From: Rhynchopus euleeides
Lineage: Eukaryota > Euglenozoa > Diplonemea > Diplonemida > Diplonemidae
Direction of reading: 5' to 3'
Assembly (NCBI GenBank): GCA_963210315.1
Contig: OY723301.1
Span: forward strand, 124,001 to 188,000
Length of the DNA: 64,000 nucleotides
The notes beneath the pieces are model-generated. The model did not search any database. It was not told the origin of the DNA and was given only the letters and a program-made list of their open reading frames with translations. Made by a program: the position numbers and the translations under genes. Of this stretch, positions 1 to 10,681 are shown one piece after another. Within the stretch, counting starts at the first letter, position 1. Every line of letters begins with the position of its first letter.

Positions 1-1768
1 AACTGGAAAGCGAGGCTTTCCAAAAGCGCGTCAGCAAGTAACAATAAGGGCGTGTGGAATTGAGAGTGGAGAGTGGAGAGTGGAGAGTGGAAAAAGAACG
101 GGGTTGTGTGCTGTCGGCAGCAAGCCGCCCAGCAAAATATTGAATCGGTGAAGTTCCTCCGGGAACGACGCTTGCCCGTGGCGGGCGTAGCGCACAGGGT
201 TTTGTTGGAAGGCGGCACTGCGACTGCCCAGCAGCCACGGGGATGCACACAGAACCCACACACAGCGTCTGCAGATCACCACCCCGAGATCAGTCAAGGG
301 TCAGCGAGCAGCAACACACAGCCGTGTGGGATCAGCGGTCGACGTTGACGAGTAATCCGTCCGTCCCGACCAGCACAGCCCGCAGGTGGGGCAGCAGCGC
401 CCTTTTCCGTCTATCACACCTGAACGCCTCCCCTCTGCGAAGACCGGGTCGCCAGCCGTGGCTGAGATTCGTGGGGCCCACAAAAAAATCAGCGAACGGC
501 AGTAGCAGCAACCACCAAAAAGCCAAAGAAGAAAAATCTGGAAAACCAGTGCTTCCCCTTCCACACACACACACACGTTCGCATTTTTGTTTAGTGTAGG
601 TCGCACCGAGCGAAGTCTGGTGCTACCTCCACACACACCACCCCGCATCCATATCCATGCCGCAACAGCAGAGAGCAGGGGAGGGGTGAGGGGGCACGGA
701 ACCTGCACTGCAGAGCGCGACTGACGTCACACTTGGCAGCGGTGACAAAATCACCACGAGGTCCAGAAAAAAATGATGTGGGGAGAAGAAACGAAGAAAC
801 GATAAAACGTGAAAGGTAAAAGGTAAAAGGTAAAAGGGTGCAGCGCACGCCCATGAACCGCGGTGTGTGTTGGGTTATTTGGCGTTCCGCTCCACCGAGA
901 GCTGTGTTCAATATTTGCAAGCGTCTGGTGCGAATATGAGATTGATTTTCCGTGTTTCCGTGTTTCAGTTTTCACTTTTTCAGGTTTCACGTTTTCCTTC
1001 TTCAGTTGTGTGAGGTCATCGCCGAATTCGTGTCGCGTGCAAACATCCACCGCATGTGGCATGTTCTCGCGAAGGAATGCAATGCACAAGAAGAAGAAGG
1101 AAAAGCGCAAAATCACATCAACATGCTGCTGGGCTCTGCCAGAGCGCAGCAGCAGGAAACAAGAGTTACAGGATGACTATTTCCACTCCACCACGATCCT
1201 GCGGGCTACGGGGCCACGTACCAAGTGCAGGGGGTCACAGGCGCCACCACACCGAGAGTGTCCGTCTTACTGGACACGGGCGGAGCGCGCGCGTGTGCCC
1301 CCAGTGCACCCAGCTGGGCCCCATGCCCACCCCCCAGGCCTCAGAAAAGAAAAGGGCACAAAAAGAGGGGGGGCCGCCACGCACCCCCACCCCCACCCAT
1401 ACCCATACCCATAATCCATATCCATGCGCGCCCATCAACTCGCTGCGTTTCGGCTGCAGGTTGAGAGGACACGCACGAGGAGGGAGGGGCACGAGGGGGG
1501 CAGAGAAGGCAGGCGGGCGGATGAAAAAAAATACAAAACTTCTTTTTTCGCCAACCCAAAACACACGGCACGGTGTGCACCCCATAGGAGGGGCATTGTG
1601 TGTCTGTGTCATGTGGCATGCTGGCGGATAGCGCATGGCCGGTGGGCGCGCGCGCATGGAGGATGGTGTTTGTTGTTGAATGGTCGGGGACGCCGTCGCA
1701 GCAATTGAGGAACACGCTGCGTGCGCGGGCGGGCGGGGCCGCACATGAGATAGGGGGGGGGCAGACGA

Positions 1769-2884
1769 TCAGTGGTCGTAGCAGTTGTCCTGGATCTGCT
1801 GCCACGCCACCCGGAAGTGCTTCGCAAACAGGGCCTTGTCATTCATGAACTCGCGCACAATCTTGCGCAGGCGCCTGTCGTGCCGCAGCACCATGTCGAT
1901 CGGCAGCATCACGAAGCGCAGACCGGGGCCTCCCTTGTACTGCAGGTCAGTCCCCCACATCCGGGCCGTGTACGGTCCCCAGGCCCCCCGCTCAAGGTTG
2001 TAAAAGTACTCGTTCCCGAACACGTGGTTGTCCGCCGTCCACTGCCCCTCGTTCCCGCTGATTTCCTTGTGCATCCCCCCCATGTTGTGGGCTCCGAGGA
2101 GGCTGACGATCTTGTACAACGCGTCCTTGTCGGTGTCCAGCGAGATCCCCAGCTCCCCAAACTTCTCAAACAGGTACTTCAGCGTGTCCCGGTGGGGGAA
2201 CCAGTCCTCGTTGATGCGCTTTGTGGGCATCCGGGTGTTGTCTGCGACGCACTGCTCCGCCAGCTCCGACGCCTCGTAGTCGCGCCGCCCGGGCTTGAAG
2301 TGCAGCGACGGGCTCCCCATGTACTCGAGGGCTGTGTTCCCCGCCAGCTGGTACAGGTCTGCGTACGTCACGAAGGGGTGCGCCTTCTTCACCTTCTCGA
2401 GTTTTTCCGCCGCCACGTCCAGCCCCTTGTTCTCCCCCAGGTTGTGTTCGGGACCGCCGGGCCGCAGGCACCCACCCGCACCACCGCCAATCGGCTTCAG
2501 CGCAGGGTTGTACTGCGCCATCGAGTGCCACGCCATGCGCACCAGCAGCGGGCGGAAGGCGGCCTCCTCCTCCTCGAGCACCTCCACAATCGACTCCACC
2601 ACAGGCTTGTACTCCTTAATCGCCTCCACCACGATCCCCTCCCCACAGGGTGTCAGGGGGCCTGTGGTGGGCGGGCTGCCGCCGCGGCCGCCGAAGATAG
2701 CCTTCCCGTACTTATCCCAGATGCTGCCAGGCGACTTCGACTTACCCCAGATGCCGCCCCAGATGCCGCCATGCGACTTCGACTTCGACTTCGACTTGCC
2801 CCAAGACGACTTGCCCTTGCCCCACAGAAACCCGTCGCACGTCCCTGCCATCACAACTAGGACAAGCAGTGTTGCCAGCTTCAT
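1769..2884 (-). CDS. Secreted class I haem peroxidase (APX/CcP type), array copy 1
   Basis: Predicted 371-residue protein that reduces hydrogen peroxide using a haem. Residues 1-18 look like a cleavable signal peptide. Residues 19-60 are a Trp/Lys/Ser/Gly-rich extension with repeated WGK and SK motifs. The peroxidase domain covers about 85-371. The distal site is Arg116, Trp119 and His120 (LVRMAWH). The proximal His266 lies in SLLGAHNMGG, with Trp282 in EGQW and Asp330 in LPID, matching the Trp and Asp that partner the proximal His in ascorbate peroxidase and cytochrome c peroxidase. The segment VTYADLYQLAG is close to plant ascorbate peroxidase. I chose the ATG at 2884 because it begins the signal peptide; a pyrimidine-rich tract ending in CAG lies eight bases upstream and could be a trans-splice acceptor. 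No intron is seen. The reductant is unknown: ascorbate, cytochrome c or a phenolic cannot be told apart here. Confidence 0.9.
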   Translation of the reverse strand: MKLATLLVLVVMAGTCDGFLWGKGKSSWGKSKSKSKSHGGIWGGIWGKSKSPGSIWDKYGKAIFGGRGGSPPTTGPLTPCGEGIVVEAIKEYKPVVESIVEVLEEEEAAFRPLLVRMAWHSMAQYNPALKPIGGGAGGCLRPGGPEHNLGENKGLDVAAEKLEKVKKAHPFVTYADLYQLAGNTALEYMGSPSLHFKPGRRDYEASELAEQCVADNTRMPTKRINEDWFPHRDTLKYLFEKFGELGISLDTDKDALYKIVSLLGAHNMGGMHKEISGNEGQWTADNHVFGNEYFYNLERGAWGPYTARMWGTDLQYKGGPGLRFVMLPIDMVLRHDRRLRKIVREFMNDKALFAKHFRVAWQQIQDNCYDH

Positions 2885-3166
2885 GGTGCGGCCTGGGAGT
2901 GTGAAAGTACAAAAGGGTAAAACCTGCGGCGGGGGGCGTGGTGTGGTGTGGTGTGGTGGGGTGGGGTGTGGACGCACGTCGGACGCACGTCATCCCTGAA
3001 AACTTCACAGCAAAGCAATTCTATGAGGGGGATGCACCAACTTCTCAGAGATGTGTTGGGTGGGGGGGCAGCGCTTCGGCTCGGTTCGGTTCGCTTGTTT
3101 GCATCTGCATCTCCGGCTCGTAGCTCACAGGGCCGTAGCTCGTCCCGATGAAGGGGGAAGAGGATA

Positions 3167-4371
3167 AACTGGAAAGCGAGGCTTTCCAAAAGCGCGTCAG
3201 CAAGTAACAATAAGGGCGTGTGGAATTGAGAGTGGAGAGTGGAGAGTGGAGAGTGGAAAAAGAACGGGGTTGTGTGCTGTCGGCAGCAAGCCGCCCAGCA
3301 AAATATTGAATCGGTGAAGTTCCTCCGGGAACGACGCTTGCCCGTGGCGGGCGTAGCGCACAGGGTTTTGTTGGAAGGCGGCACTGCGACTGCCCAGCAG
3401 CCACGGGGATGCACACAGAACCCACACACAGCGTCTGCAGATCACCACCCCGAGATCAGTCAAGGGTCAGCGAGCAGCAACACACAGCCGTGTGGGATCA
3501 GCGGTCGACGTTGACGAGTAATCCGTCCGTCCCGACCAGCACAGCCCGCAGGTGGGGCAGCAGCGCCCTTTTCCGTCTATCACACCTGAACGCCTCCCCT
3601 CTGCGAAGACCGGGTCGCCAGCCGTGGCTGAGATTCGTGGGGCCCACAAAAAAATCAGCGAACGGCAGTAGCAGCAACCACCAAAAAGCCAAAGAAGAAA
3701 AATCTGGAAAACCAGTGCTTCCCCTTCCACACACACACACACGTTCGCCTTTTTGTTTAGTGTAGGTCGCACCGAGCGAAGTCTGGTGCTACCTCCACAC
3801 ACACCACCCCGCATCCATATCCATGCCGCAACAGCAGAGAGCAGGGGAGGGGTGAGGGGGCACGGAACCTGCACTGCAGAGCGCGACTGACGTCACACTT
3901 GGCAGCGGTGACAAAATCACCACGAGGTCCAGAAAAAAATGATGTGGGGAGAAGAAACGAAGAAACGATAAAACGTGAAAGGTAAAATACTTTCCTACAC
4001 GATGCACCACTCACCACACGAAAGAAAAGAAACAGAACTTGTTTGTTGACCGCATCCACCGCGCGACGACCTGCAGGGCGCGGGTGGACTCATTACAAGC
4101 AAACAAGCGGGAACAACATGCAAAGTCCGAGAAGACACGACGGGTGCATTCGCAAAGACGGCTGTGAGACAGTGAGGAAGTCCTGCACAACAGGTAGAAA
4201 GGGGACAGGACGGGAAGGGGTGGTGGGATGCACCAACTTCTCAGAGATGCAGGGGGGACGGGGGGTCGGGAGTCACCTCTTCGGCTCGGTTCGGTTCGCT
4301 TGTTTGCATCTGCATCTCCGGCTCGTAGCTCACAGGGCCGTAGCTCGTCCCGATGAAGGGGGAAGAGGATA
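3167..4371. repeat. Gene-less partial array unit
   Basis: Positions 3167-3987 match the start of a normal unit, and 4227-4371 match its last ~140 bp. The whole peroxidase gene and most of the spacer between are missing. In their place is 239 bp (3988-4226) with no counterpart elsewhere in the array. No reading frame in that segment looks like a protein. The break on the left lies in the ggtaaaa repeat, a likely slippage or recombination point. Confidence 0.9.
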
Positions 4372-7300
4372 AACTGGAAAGCGAGGCTTTCCAAAAGCGC
4401 GTCAGCAAGTAACAATAAGGGCGTGTGGAATTGAGAGTGGAGAGTGGAGAGTGGAGAGTGGAAAAAGAACGGGGTTGTGTGCTGTCGGCAGCAAGCCGCC
4501 CAGCAAAATATTGAATCGGTGAAGTTCCTCCGGGAACGACGCTTGCCCGTGGCGGGCGTAGCGCACAGGGTTTTGTTGGAAGGCGGCACTGCGACTGCCC
4601 AGCAGCCACGGGGATGCACACAGAACCCACACACAGCGTCTGCAGATCACCACCCCGAGATCAGTCAAGGGTCAGCGAGCAGCAACACACAGCCGTGTGG
4701 GATCAGCGGTCGACGTTGACGAGTAATCCGTCCGTCCCGACCAGCACAGCCCGCAGGTGGGGCAGCAGCGCCCTTTTCCGTCTATCACACCTGAACGCCT
4801 CCCCTCTGCGAAGACCGGGTCGCCAGCCGTGGCTGAGATTCGTGGGGCCCACAAAAAAATCAGCGAACGGCAGTAGCAGCAACCACCAAAAAGCCAAAGA
4901 AGAAAAATCTGGAAAACCAGTGCTTCCCCTTCCACACACACACACACGTTCGCATTTTTGTTTAGTGTAGGTCGCACCGAGCGAAGTCTGGTGCTACCTC
5001 CACACACACCACCCCGCATCCATATCCATGCCGCAACAGCAGAGAGCAGGGGAGGGGTGAGGGGGCACGGAACCTGCACTGCAGAGCGCGACTGACGTCA
5101 CACTTGGCAGCGGTGACAAAATCACCACGAGGTCCAGAAAAAAATGATGTGGGGAGAAGAAACGAAGAAACGATAAAACGTGAAAGGTAAAAGGTAAAAG
5201 GTAAAAGGGTGCAGCGCACGCCCATGAACCGCGGTGTGTGTTGGGTTATTTGGCGTTCCGCTCCACCGAGAGCTGTGTTCAATATTTGCAAGCGTCTGGT
5301 GCGAATATGAGATTGATTTTCCGTGTTTCCGTGTTTCAGTTTTCACTTTTTCAGGTTTCACGTTTTCCTTCTTCAGTTGTGTGAGGTCATCGCCGAATTC
5401 GTGTCGCGTGCAAACATCCACCGCATGTGGCATGTTCTCGCGAAGGAATGCAATGCACAAGAAGAAGAAGGAAAAGCGCAAAATCACATCAACATGCTGC
5501 TGGGCTCTGCCAGAGCGCAGCAGCAGGAAACAAGAGTTACAGGATGACTATTTCCACTCCACCACGATCCTGCGGGCTACGGGGCCACGTACCAAGTGCA
5601 GGGGGTCACAGGCGCCACCACACCGAGAGTGTCCGTCTTACTGGACACGGGCGGAGCGCGCGCGTGTGCCCCCAGTGCACCCAGCTGGGCCCCATGCCCA
5701 CCCCCCAGGCCTCAGAAAAGAAAAGGGCACAAAAAGAGGGGGGGCCGCCACGCACCCCCACCCCCACCCATACCCATACCCATAATCCATATCCATGCGC
5801 GCCCATCAACTCGCTGCGTTTCGGCTGCAGGTTGAGAGGACACGCACGAGGAGGGAGGGGCACGAGGGGGGCAGAGAAGGCAGGCGGGCGGATGAAAAAA
5901 AATACAAAACTTCTTTTTTCGCCAACCCAAAACACACGGCACGGTGTGCACCCCATAGGAGGGGCATTGTGTGTCTGTGTCATGTGGCATGCTGGCGGAT
6001 AGCGCATGGCCGGTGGGCGCGCGCGCATGGAGGATGGTGTTTGTTGTTGAATGGTCGGGGACGCCGTCGCAGCAATTGAGGAACACGCTGCGTGCGCGGG
6101 CGGGCGGGGCCGCACATGAGATAGGGGGGGGGCAGACGATCAGTGGTCGTAGCAGTTGTCCTGGATCTGCTGCCACGCCACCCGGAAGTGCTTCGCAAAC
6201 AGGGCCTTGTCATTCATGAACTCGCGCACAATCTTGCGCAGGCGCCTGTCGTGCCGCAGCACCATGTCGATCGGCAGCATCACGAAGCGCAGACCGGGGC
6301 CTCCCTTGTACTGCAGGTCAGTCCCCCACATCCGGGCCGTGTACGGTCCCCAGGCCCCCCGCTCAAGGTTGTAAAAGTACTCGTTCCCGAACACGTGGTT
6401 GTCCGCCGTCCACTGCCCCTCGTTCCCGCTGATTTCCTTGTGCATCCCCCCCATGTTGTGGGCTCCGAGGAGGCTGACGATCTTGTACAACGCGTCCTTG
6501 TCGGTGTCCAGCGAGATCCCCAGCTCCCCAAACTTCTCAAACAGGTACTTCAGCGTGTCCCGGTGGGGGAACCAGTCCTCGTTGATGCGCTTTGTGGGCA
6601 TCCGGGTGTTGTCTGCGACGCACTGCTCCGCCAGCTCCGACGCCTCGTAGTCGCGCCGCCCGGGCTTGAAGTGCAGCGACGGGCTCCCCATGTACTCGAG
6701 GGCTGTGTTCCCCGCCAGCTGGTACAGGTCTGCGTACGTCACGAAGGGGTGCGCCTTCTTCACCTTCTCGAGTTTTTCCGCCGCCACGTCCAGCCCCTTG
6801 TTCTCCCCCAGGTTGTGTTCGGGACCGCCGGGCCGCAGGCACCCACCCGCACCACCGCCAATCGGCTTCAGCGCAGGGTTGTACTGCGCCATCGAGTGCC
6901 ACGCCATGCGCACCAGCAGCGGGCGGAAGGCGGCCTCCTCCTCCTCGAGCACCTCCACAATCGACTCCACCACAGGCTTGTACTCCTTAATCGCCTCCAC
7001 CACGATCCCCTCCCCACAGGGTGTCAGGGGGCCTGTGGTGGGCGGGCTGCCGCCGCGGCCGCCGAAGATAGCCTTCCCGTACTTATCCCAGATGCTGCCA
7101 GGCGACTTCGACTTACCCCAGATGCCGCCCCAGATGCCGCCATGCGACTTCGACTTCGACTTCGACTTGCCCCAAGACGACTTGCCCTTGCCCCACAGAA
7201 ACCCGTCGCACGTCCCTGCCATCACAACTAGGACAAGCAGTGTTGCCAGCTTCATGGTGCGGCCTGGGAGTGTGAAAGTACAAAAGGGTAAAACCTGCGG

Positions 7301-7526
7301 CGGGGGGCGTGGTGTGGTGTGGTGTGGTGGGGTGGGGTGTGGACGCACGTCATCCCTGAAAACTTCACAGCAAAGCAATTCTATGAGGGGGATGCACCAA
7401 CTTCTCAGAGATGTGTTGGGTGGGGGGGCAGCGCTTCGGCTCGGTTCGGTTCGCTTGTTTGCATCTGCATCTCCGGCTCGTAGCTCACAGGGCCGTAGCT
7501 CGTCCCGATGAAGGGGGAAGAGGATA
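4372..7526. repeat. Array unit 2
   Basis: Complete 3155-bp unit. It lacks the 11-bp duplication seen near 2979 in unit 1 and is otherwise nearly the same, spacer included. The non-coding part holds nothing further that I recognise. Confidence 0.95.
6140..7255 (-). CDS. Secreted class I haem peroxidase, array copy 2
   Basis: The 371-residue predicted protein is the same as that of copy 1 over its whole length as far as I can read. The signal peptide, Trp/Lys-rich extension, distal Arg-Trp-His and proximal His-Trp-Asp are all present. The frame stays open well upstream of the start, but that upstream sequence is spacer; the ATG at 7255 is chosen because it begins the signal peptide. Confidence 0.9.
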   Translation of the reverse strand: MKLATLLVLVVMAGTCDGFLWGKGKSSWGKSKSKSKSHGGIWGGIWGKSKSPGSIWDKYGKAIFGGRGGSPPTTGPLTPCGEGIVVEAIKEYKPVVESIVEVLEEEEAAFRPLLVRMAWHSMAQYNPALKPIGGGAGGCLRPGGPEHNLGENKGLDVAAEKLEKVKKAHPFVTYADLYQLAGNTALEYMGSPSLHFKPGRRDYEASELAEQCVADNTRMPTKRINEDWFPHRDTLKYLFEKFGELGISLDTDKDALYKIVSLLGAHNMGGMHKEISGNEGQWTADNHVFGNEYFYNLERGAWGPYTARMWGTDLQYKGGPGLRFVMLPIDMVLRHDRRLRKIVREFMNDKALFAKHFRVAWQQIQDNCYDH

Positions 7527-10500
7527 AACTGGAAAGCGAGGCTTTCCAAAAGCGCGTCAGCAAGTAACAATAAGGGCGTGTGGAATTGAGAGTGGAGAGT
7601 GGAGAGTGGAGAGTGGAAAAAGAACGGGGTTGTGTGCTGTCGGCAGCAAGCCGCCCAGCAAAATATTGAATCGGTGAAGTTCCTCCGGGAACGACGCTTG
7701 CCCGTGGCGGGCGTAGCGCACAGGGTTTTGTTGGAAGGCGGCACTGCGACTGCCCAGCAGCCACGGGGATGCACACAGAACCCACACACAGCGTCTGCAG
7801 ATCACCACCCCGAGATCAGTCAAGGGTCAGCGAGCAGCAACACACAGCCGTGTGGGATCAGCGGTCGACGTTGACGAGTAATCCGTCCGTCCCGACCAGC
7901 ACAGCCCGCAGGTGGGGCAGCAGCGCCCTTTTCCGTCTATCACACCTGAACGCCTCCCCTCTGCGAAGACCGGGTCGCCAGCCGTGGCTGAGATTCGTGG
8001 GGCCCACAAAAAAATCAGCGAACGGCAGTAGCAGCAACCACCAAAAAGCCAAAGAAGAAAAATCTGGAAAACCAGTGCTTCCCCTTCCACACACACACAC
8101 ACGTTCGCATTTTTGTTTAGTGTAGGTCGCACCGAGCGAAGTCTGGTGCTACCTCCACACACACCACCCCGCATCCATATCCATGCCGCAACAGCAGAGA
8201 GCAGGGGAGGGGTGAGGGGGCACGGAACCTGCACTGCAGAGCGCGACTGACGTCACACTTGGCAGCGGTGACAAAATCACCACGAGGTCCAGAAAAAAAT
8301 GATGTGGGGAGAAGAAACGAAGAAACGATAAAACGTGAAAGGTAAAAGGTAAAAGGTAAAAGGGTGCAGCGCACGCCCATGAACCGCGGTGTGTGTTGGG
8401 TTATTTGGCGTTCCGCTCCACCGAGAGCTGTGTTCAATATTTGCAAGCGTCTGGTGCGAATATGAGATTGATTTTCCGTGTTTCCGTGTTTCAGTTTTCA
8501 CTTTTTCAGGTTTCACGTTTTCCTTCTTCAGTTGTGTGAGGTCATCGCCGAATTCGTGTCGCGTGCAAACATCCACCGCATGTGGCATGTTCTCGCGAAG
8601 GAATGCAATGCACAAGAAGAAGAAGGAAAAGCGCAAAATCACATCAACATGCTGCTGGGCTCTGCCAGAGCGCAGCAGCAGGAAACAAGAGTTACAGGAT
8701 GACTATTTCCACTCCACCACGATCCTGCGGGCTACGGGGCCACGTACCAAGTGCAGGGGGTCACAGGCGCCACCACACCGAGAGTGTCCGTCTTACTGGA
8801 CACGGGCGGAGCGCGCGCGTGTGCCCCCAGTGCACCCAGCTGGGCCCCATGCCCACCCCCCAGGCCTCAGAAAAGAAAAGGGCACAAAAAGAGGGGGGGC
8901 CGCCACGCACCCCCACCCCCACCCATACCCATACCCATAATCCATATCCATGCGCGCCCATCAACTCGCTGCGTTTCGGCTGCAGGTTGAGAGGACACGC
9001 ACGAGGAGGGAGGGGCACGAGGGGGGCAGAGAAGGCAGGCGGGCGGATGAAAAAAAATACAAAACTTCTTTTTTCGCCAACCCAAAACACACGGCACGGT
9101 GTGCACCCCATAGGAGGGGCATTGTGTGTCTGTGTCATGTGGCATGCTGGCGGATAGCGCATGGCCGGTGGGCGCGCGCGCATGGAGGATGGTGTTTGTT
9201 GTTGAATGGTCGGGGACGCCGTCGCAGCAATTGAGGAACACGCTGCGTGCGCGGGCGGGCGGGGCCGCACATGAGATAGGGGGGGGGCAGACGATCAGTG
9301 GTCGTAGCAGTTGTCCTGGATCTGCTGCCACGCCACCCGGAAGTGCTTCGCAAACAGGGCCTTGTCATTCATGAACTCGCGCACAATCTTGCGCAGGCGC
9401 CTGTCGTGCCGCAGCACCATGTCGATCGGCAGCATCACGAAGCGCAGACCGGGGCCTCCCTTGTACTGCAGGTCAGTCCCCCACATCCGGGCCGTGTACG
9501 GTCCCCAGGCCCCCCGCTCAAGGTTGTAAAAGTACTCGTTCCCGAACACGTGGTTGTCCGCCGTCCACTGCCCCTCGTTCCCGCTGATTTCCTTGTGCAT
9601 CCCCCCCATGTTGTGGGCTCCGAGGAGGCTGACGATCTTGTACAACGCGTCCTTGTCGGTGTCCAGCGAGATCCCCAGCTCCCCAAACTTCTCAAACAGG
9701 TACTTCAGCGTGTCCCGGTGGGGGAACCAGTCCTCGTTGATGCGCTTTGTGGGCATCCGGGTGTTGTCTGCGACGCACTGCTCCGCCAGCTCCGACGCCT
9801 CGTAGTCGCGCCGCCCGGGCTTGAAGTGCAGCGACGGGCTCCCCATGTACTCGAGGGCTGTGTTCCCCGCCAGCTGGTACAGGTCTGCGTACGTCACGAA
9901 GGGGTGCGCCTTCTTCACCTTCTCGAGTTTTTCCGCCGCCACGTCCAGCCCCTTGTTCTCCCCCAGGTTGTGTTCGGGACCGCCGGGCCGCAGGCACCCA
10001 CCCGCACCACCGCCAATCGGCTTCAGCGCAGGGTTGTACTGCGCCATCGAGTGCCACGCCATGCGCACCAGCAGCGGGCGGAAGGCGGCCTCCTCCTCCT
10101 CGAGCACCTCCACAATCGACTCCACCACAGGCTTGTACTCCTTAATCGCCTCCACCACGATCCCCTCCCCACAGGGTGTCAGGGGGCCTGTGGTGGGCGG
10201 GCTGCCGCCGCGGCCGCCGAAGATAGCCTTCCCGTACTTATCCCAGATGCTGCCAGGCGACTTCGACTTACCCCAGATGCCGCCCCAGATGCCGCCATGC
10301 GACTTCGACTTCGACTTCGACTTGCCCCAAGACGACTTGCCCTTGCCCCACAGAAACCCGTCGCACGTCCCTGCCATCACAACTAGGACAAGCAGTGTTG
10401 CCAGCTTCATGGTGCGGCCTGGGAGTGTGAAAGTACAAAAGGGTAAAACCTGCGGCGGGGGGCGTGGTGTGGTGTGGTGTGGTGGGGTGGGGTGTGGACG

Positions 10501-10681
10501 CACGTCATCCCTGAAAACTTCACAGCAAAGCAATTCTATGAGGGGGATGCACCAACTTCTCAGAGATGTGTTGGGTGGGGGGGCAGCGCTTCGGCTCGGT
10601 TCGGTTCGCTTGTTTGCATCTGCATCTCCGGCTCGTAGCTCACAGGGCCGTAGCTCGTCCCGATGAAGGGGGAAGAGGATA
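7527..10681. repeat. Array unit 3
   Basis: Complete 3155-bp unit with the same order of spacer and gene as unit 2. It carries the 'cgcatttttg' variant at the spacer site shared with units 1, 2 and 6. Confidence 0.95.
9295..10410 (-). CDS. Secreted class I haem peroxidase, array copy 3
   Basis: The 371-residue protein appears identical to copies 1 and 2, with all haem-site residues intact. The start at 10410 follows the same CAG-ended pyrimidine tract. An intact gene in every full unit suggests selection for dosage, or very recent amplification. Confidence 0.9.
   Translation of the reverse strand: MKLATLLVLVVMAGTCDGFLWGKGKSSWGKSKSKSKSHGGIWGGIWGKSKSPGSIWDKYGKAIFGGRGGSPPTTGPLTPCGEGIVVEAIKEYKPVVESIVEVLEEEEAAFRPLLVRMAWHSMAQYNPALKPIGGGAGGCLRPGGPEHNLGENKGLDVAAEKLEKVKKAHPFVTYADLYQLAGNTALEYMGSPSLHFKPGRRDYEASELAEQCVADNTRMPTKRINEDWFPHRDTLKYLFEKFGELGISLDTDKDALYKIVSLLGAHNMGGMHKEISGNEGQWTADNHVFGNEYFYNLERGAWGPYTARMWGTDLQYKGGPGLRFVMLPIDMVLRHDRRLRKIVREFMNDKALFAKHFRVAWQQIQDNCYDH

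Noticed and set aside
863..1744. Several open frames of 100-190 residues in the array spacer
   Set aside because: Low-complexity composition and overlap on both strands. The 100% conservation between units reflects array homogeneity, not coding constraint.
1772..2860. Long plus-strand open frame (362 residues) in every array unit
   Set aside because: It is the antisense shadow of the peroxidase gene, His/Arg/Leu-rich with no motif; the minus-strand frame has all the catalytic residues.
2881..3429. N-terminal extension of the peroxidase frame into the upstream spacer
   Set aside because: The frame stays open upstream in some units, but an 11-bp indel in unit 1 breaks it, and the internal ATG starts a clear signal peptide.
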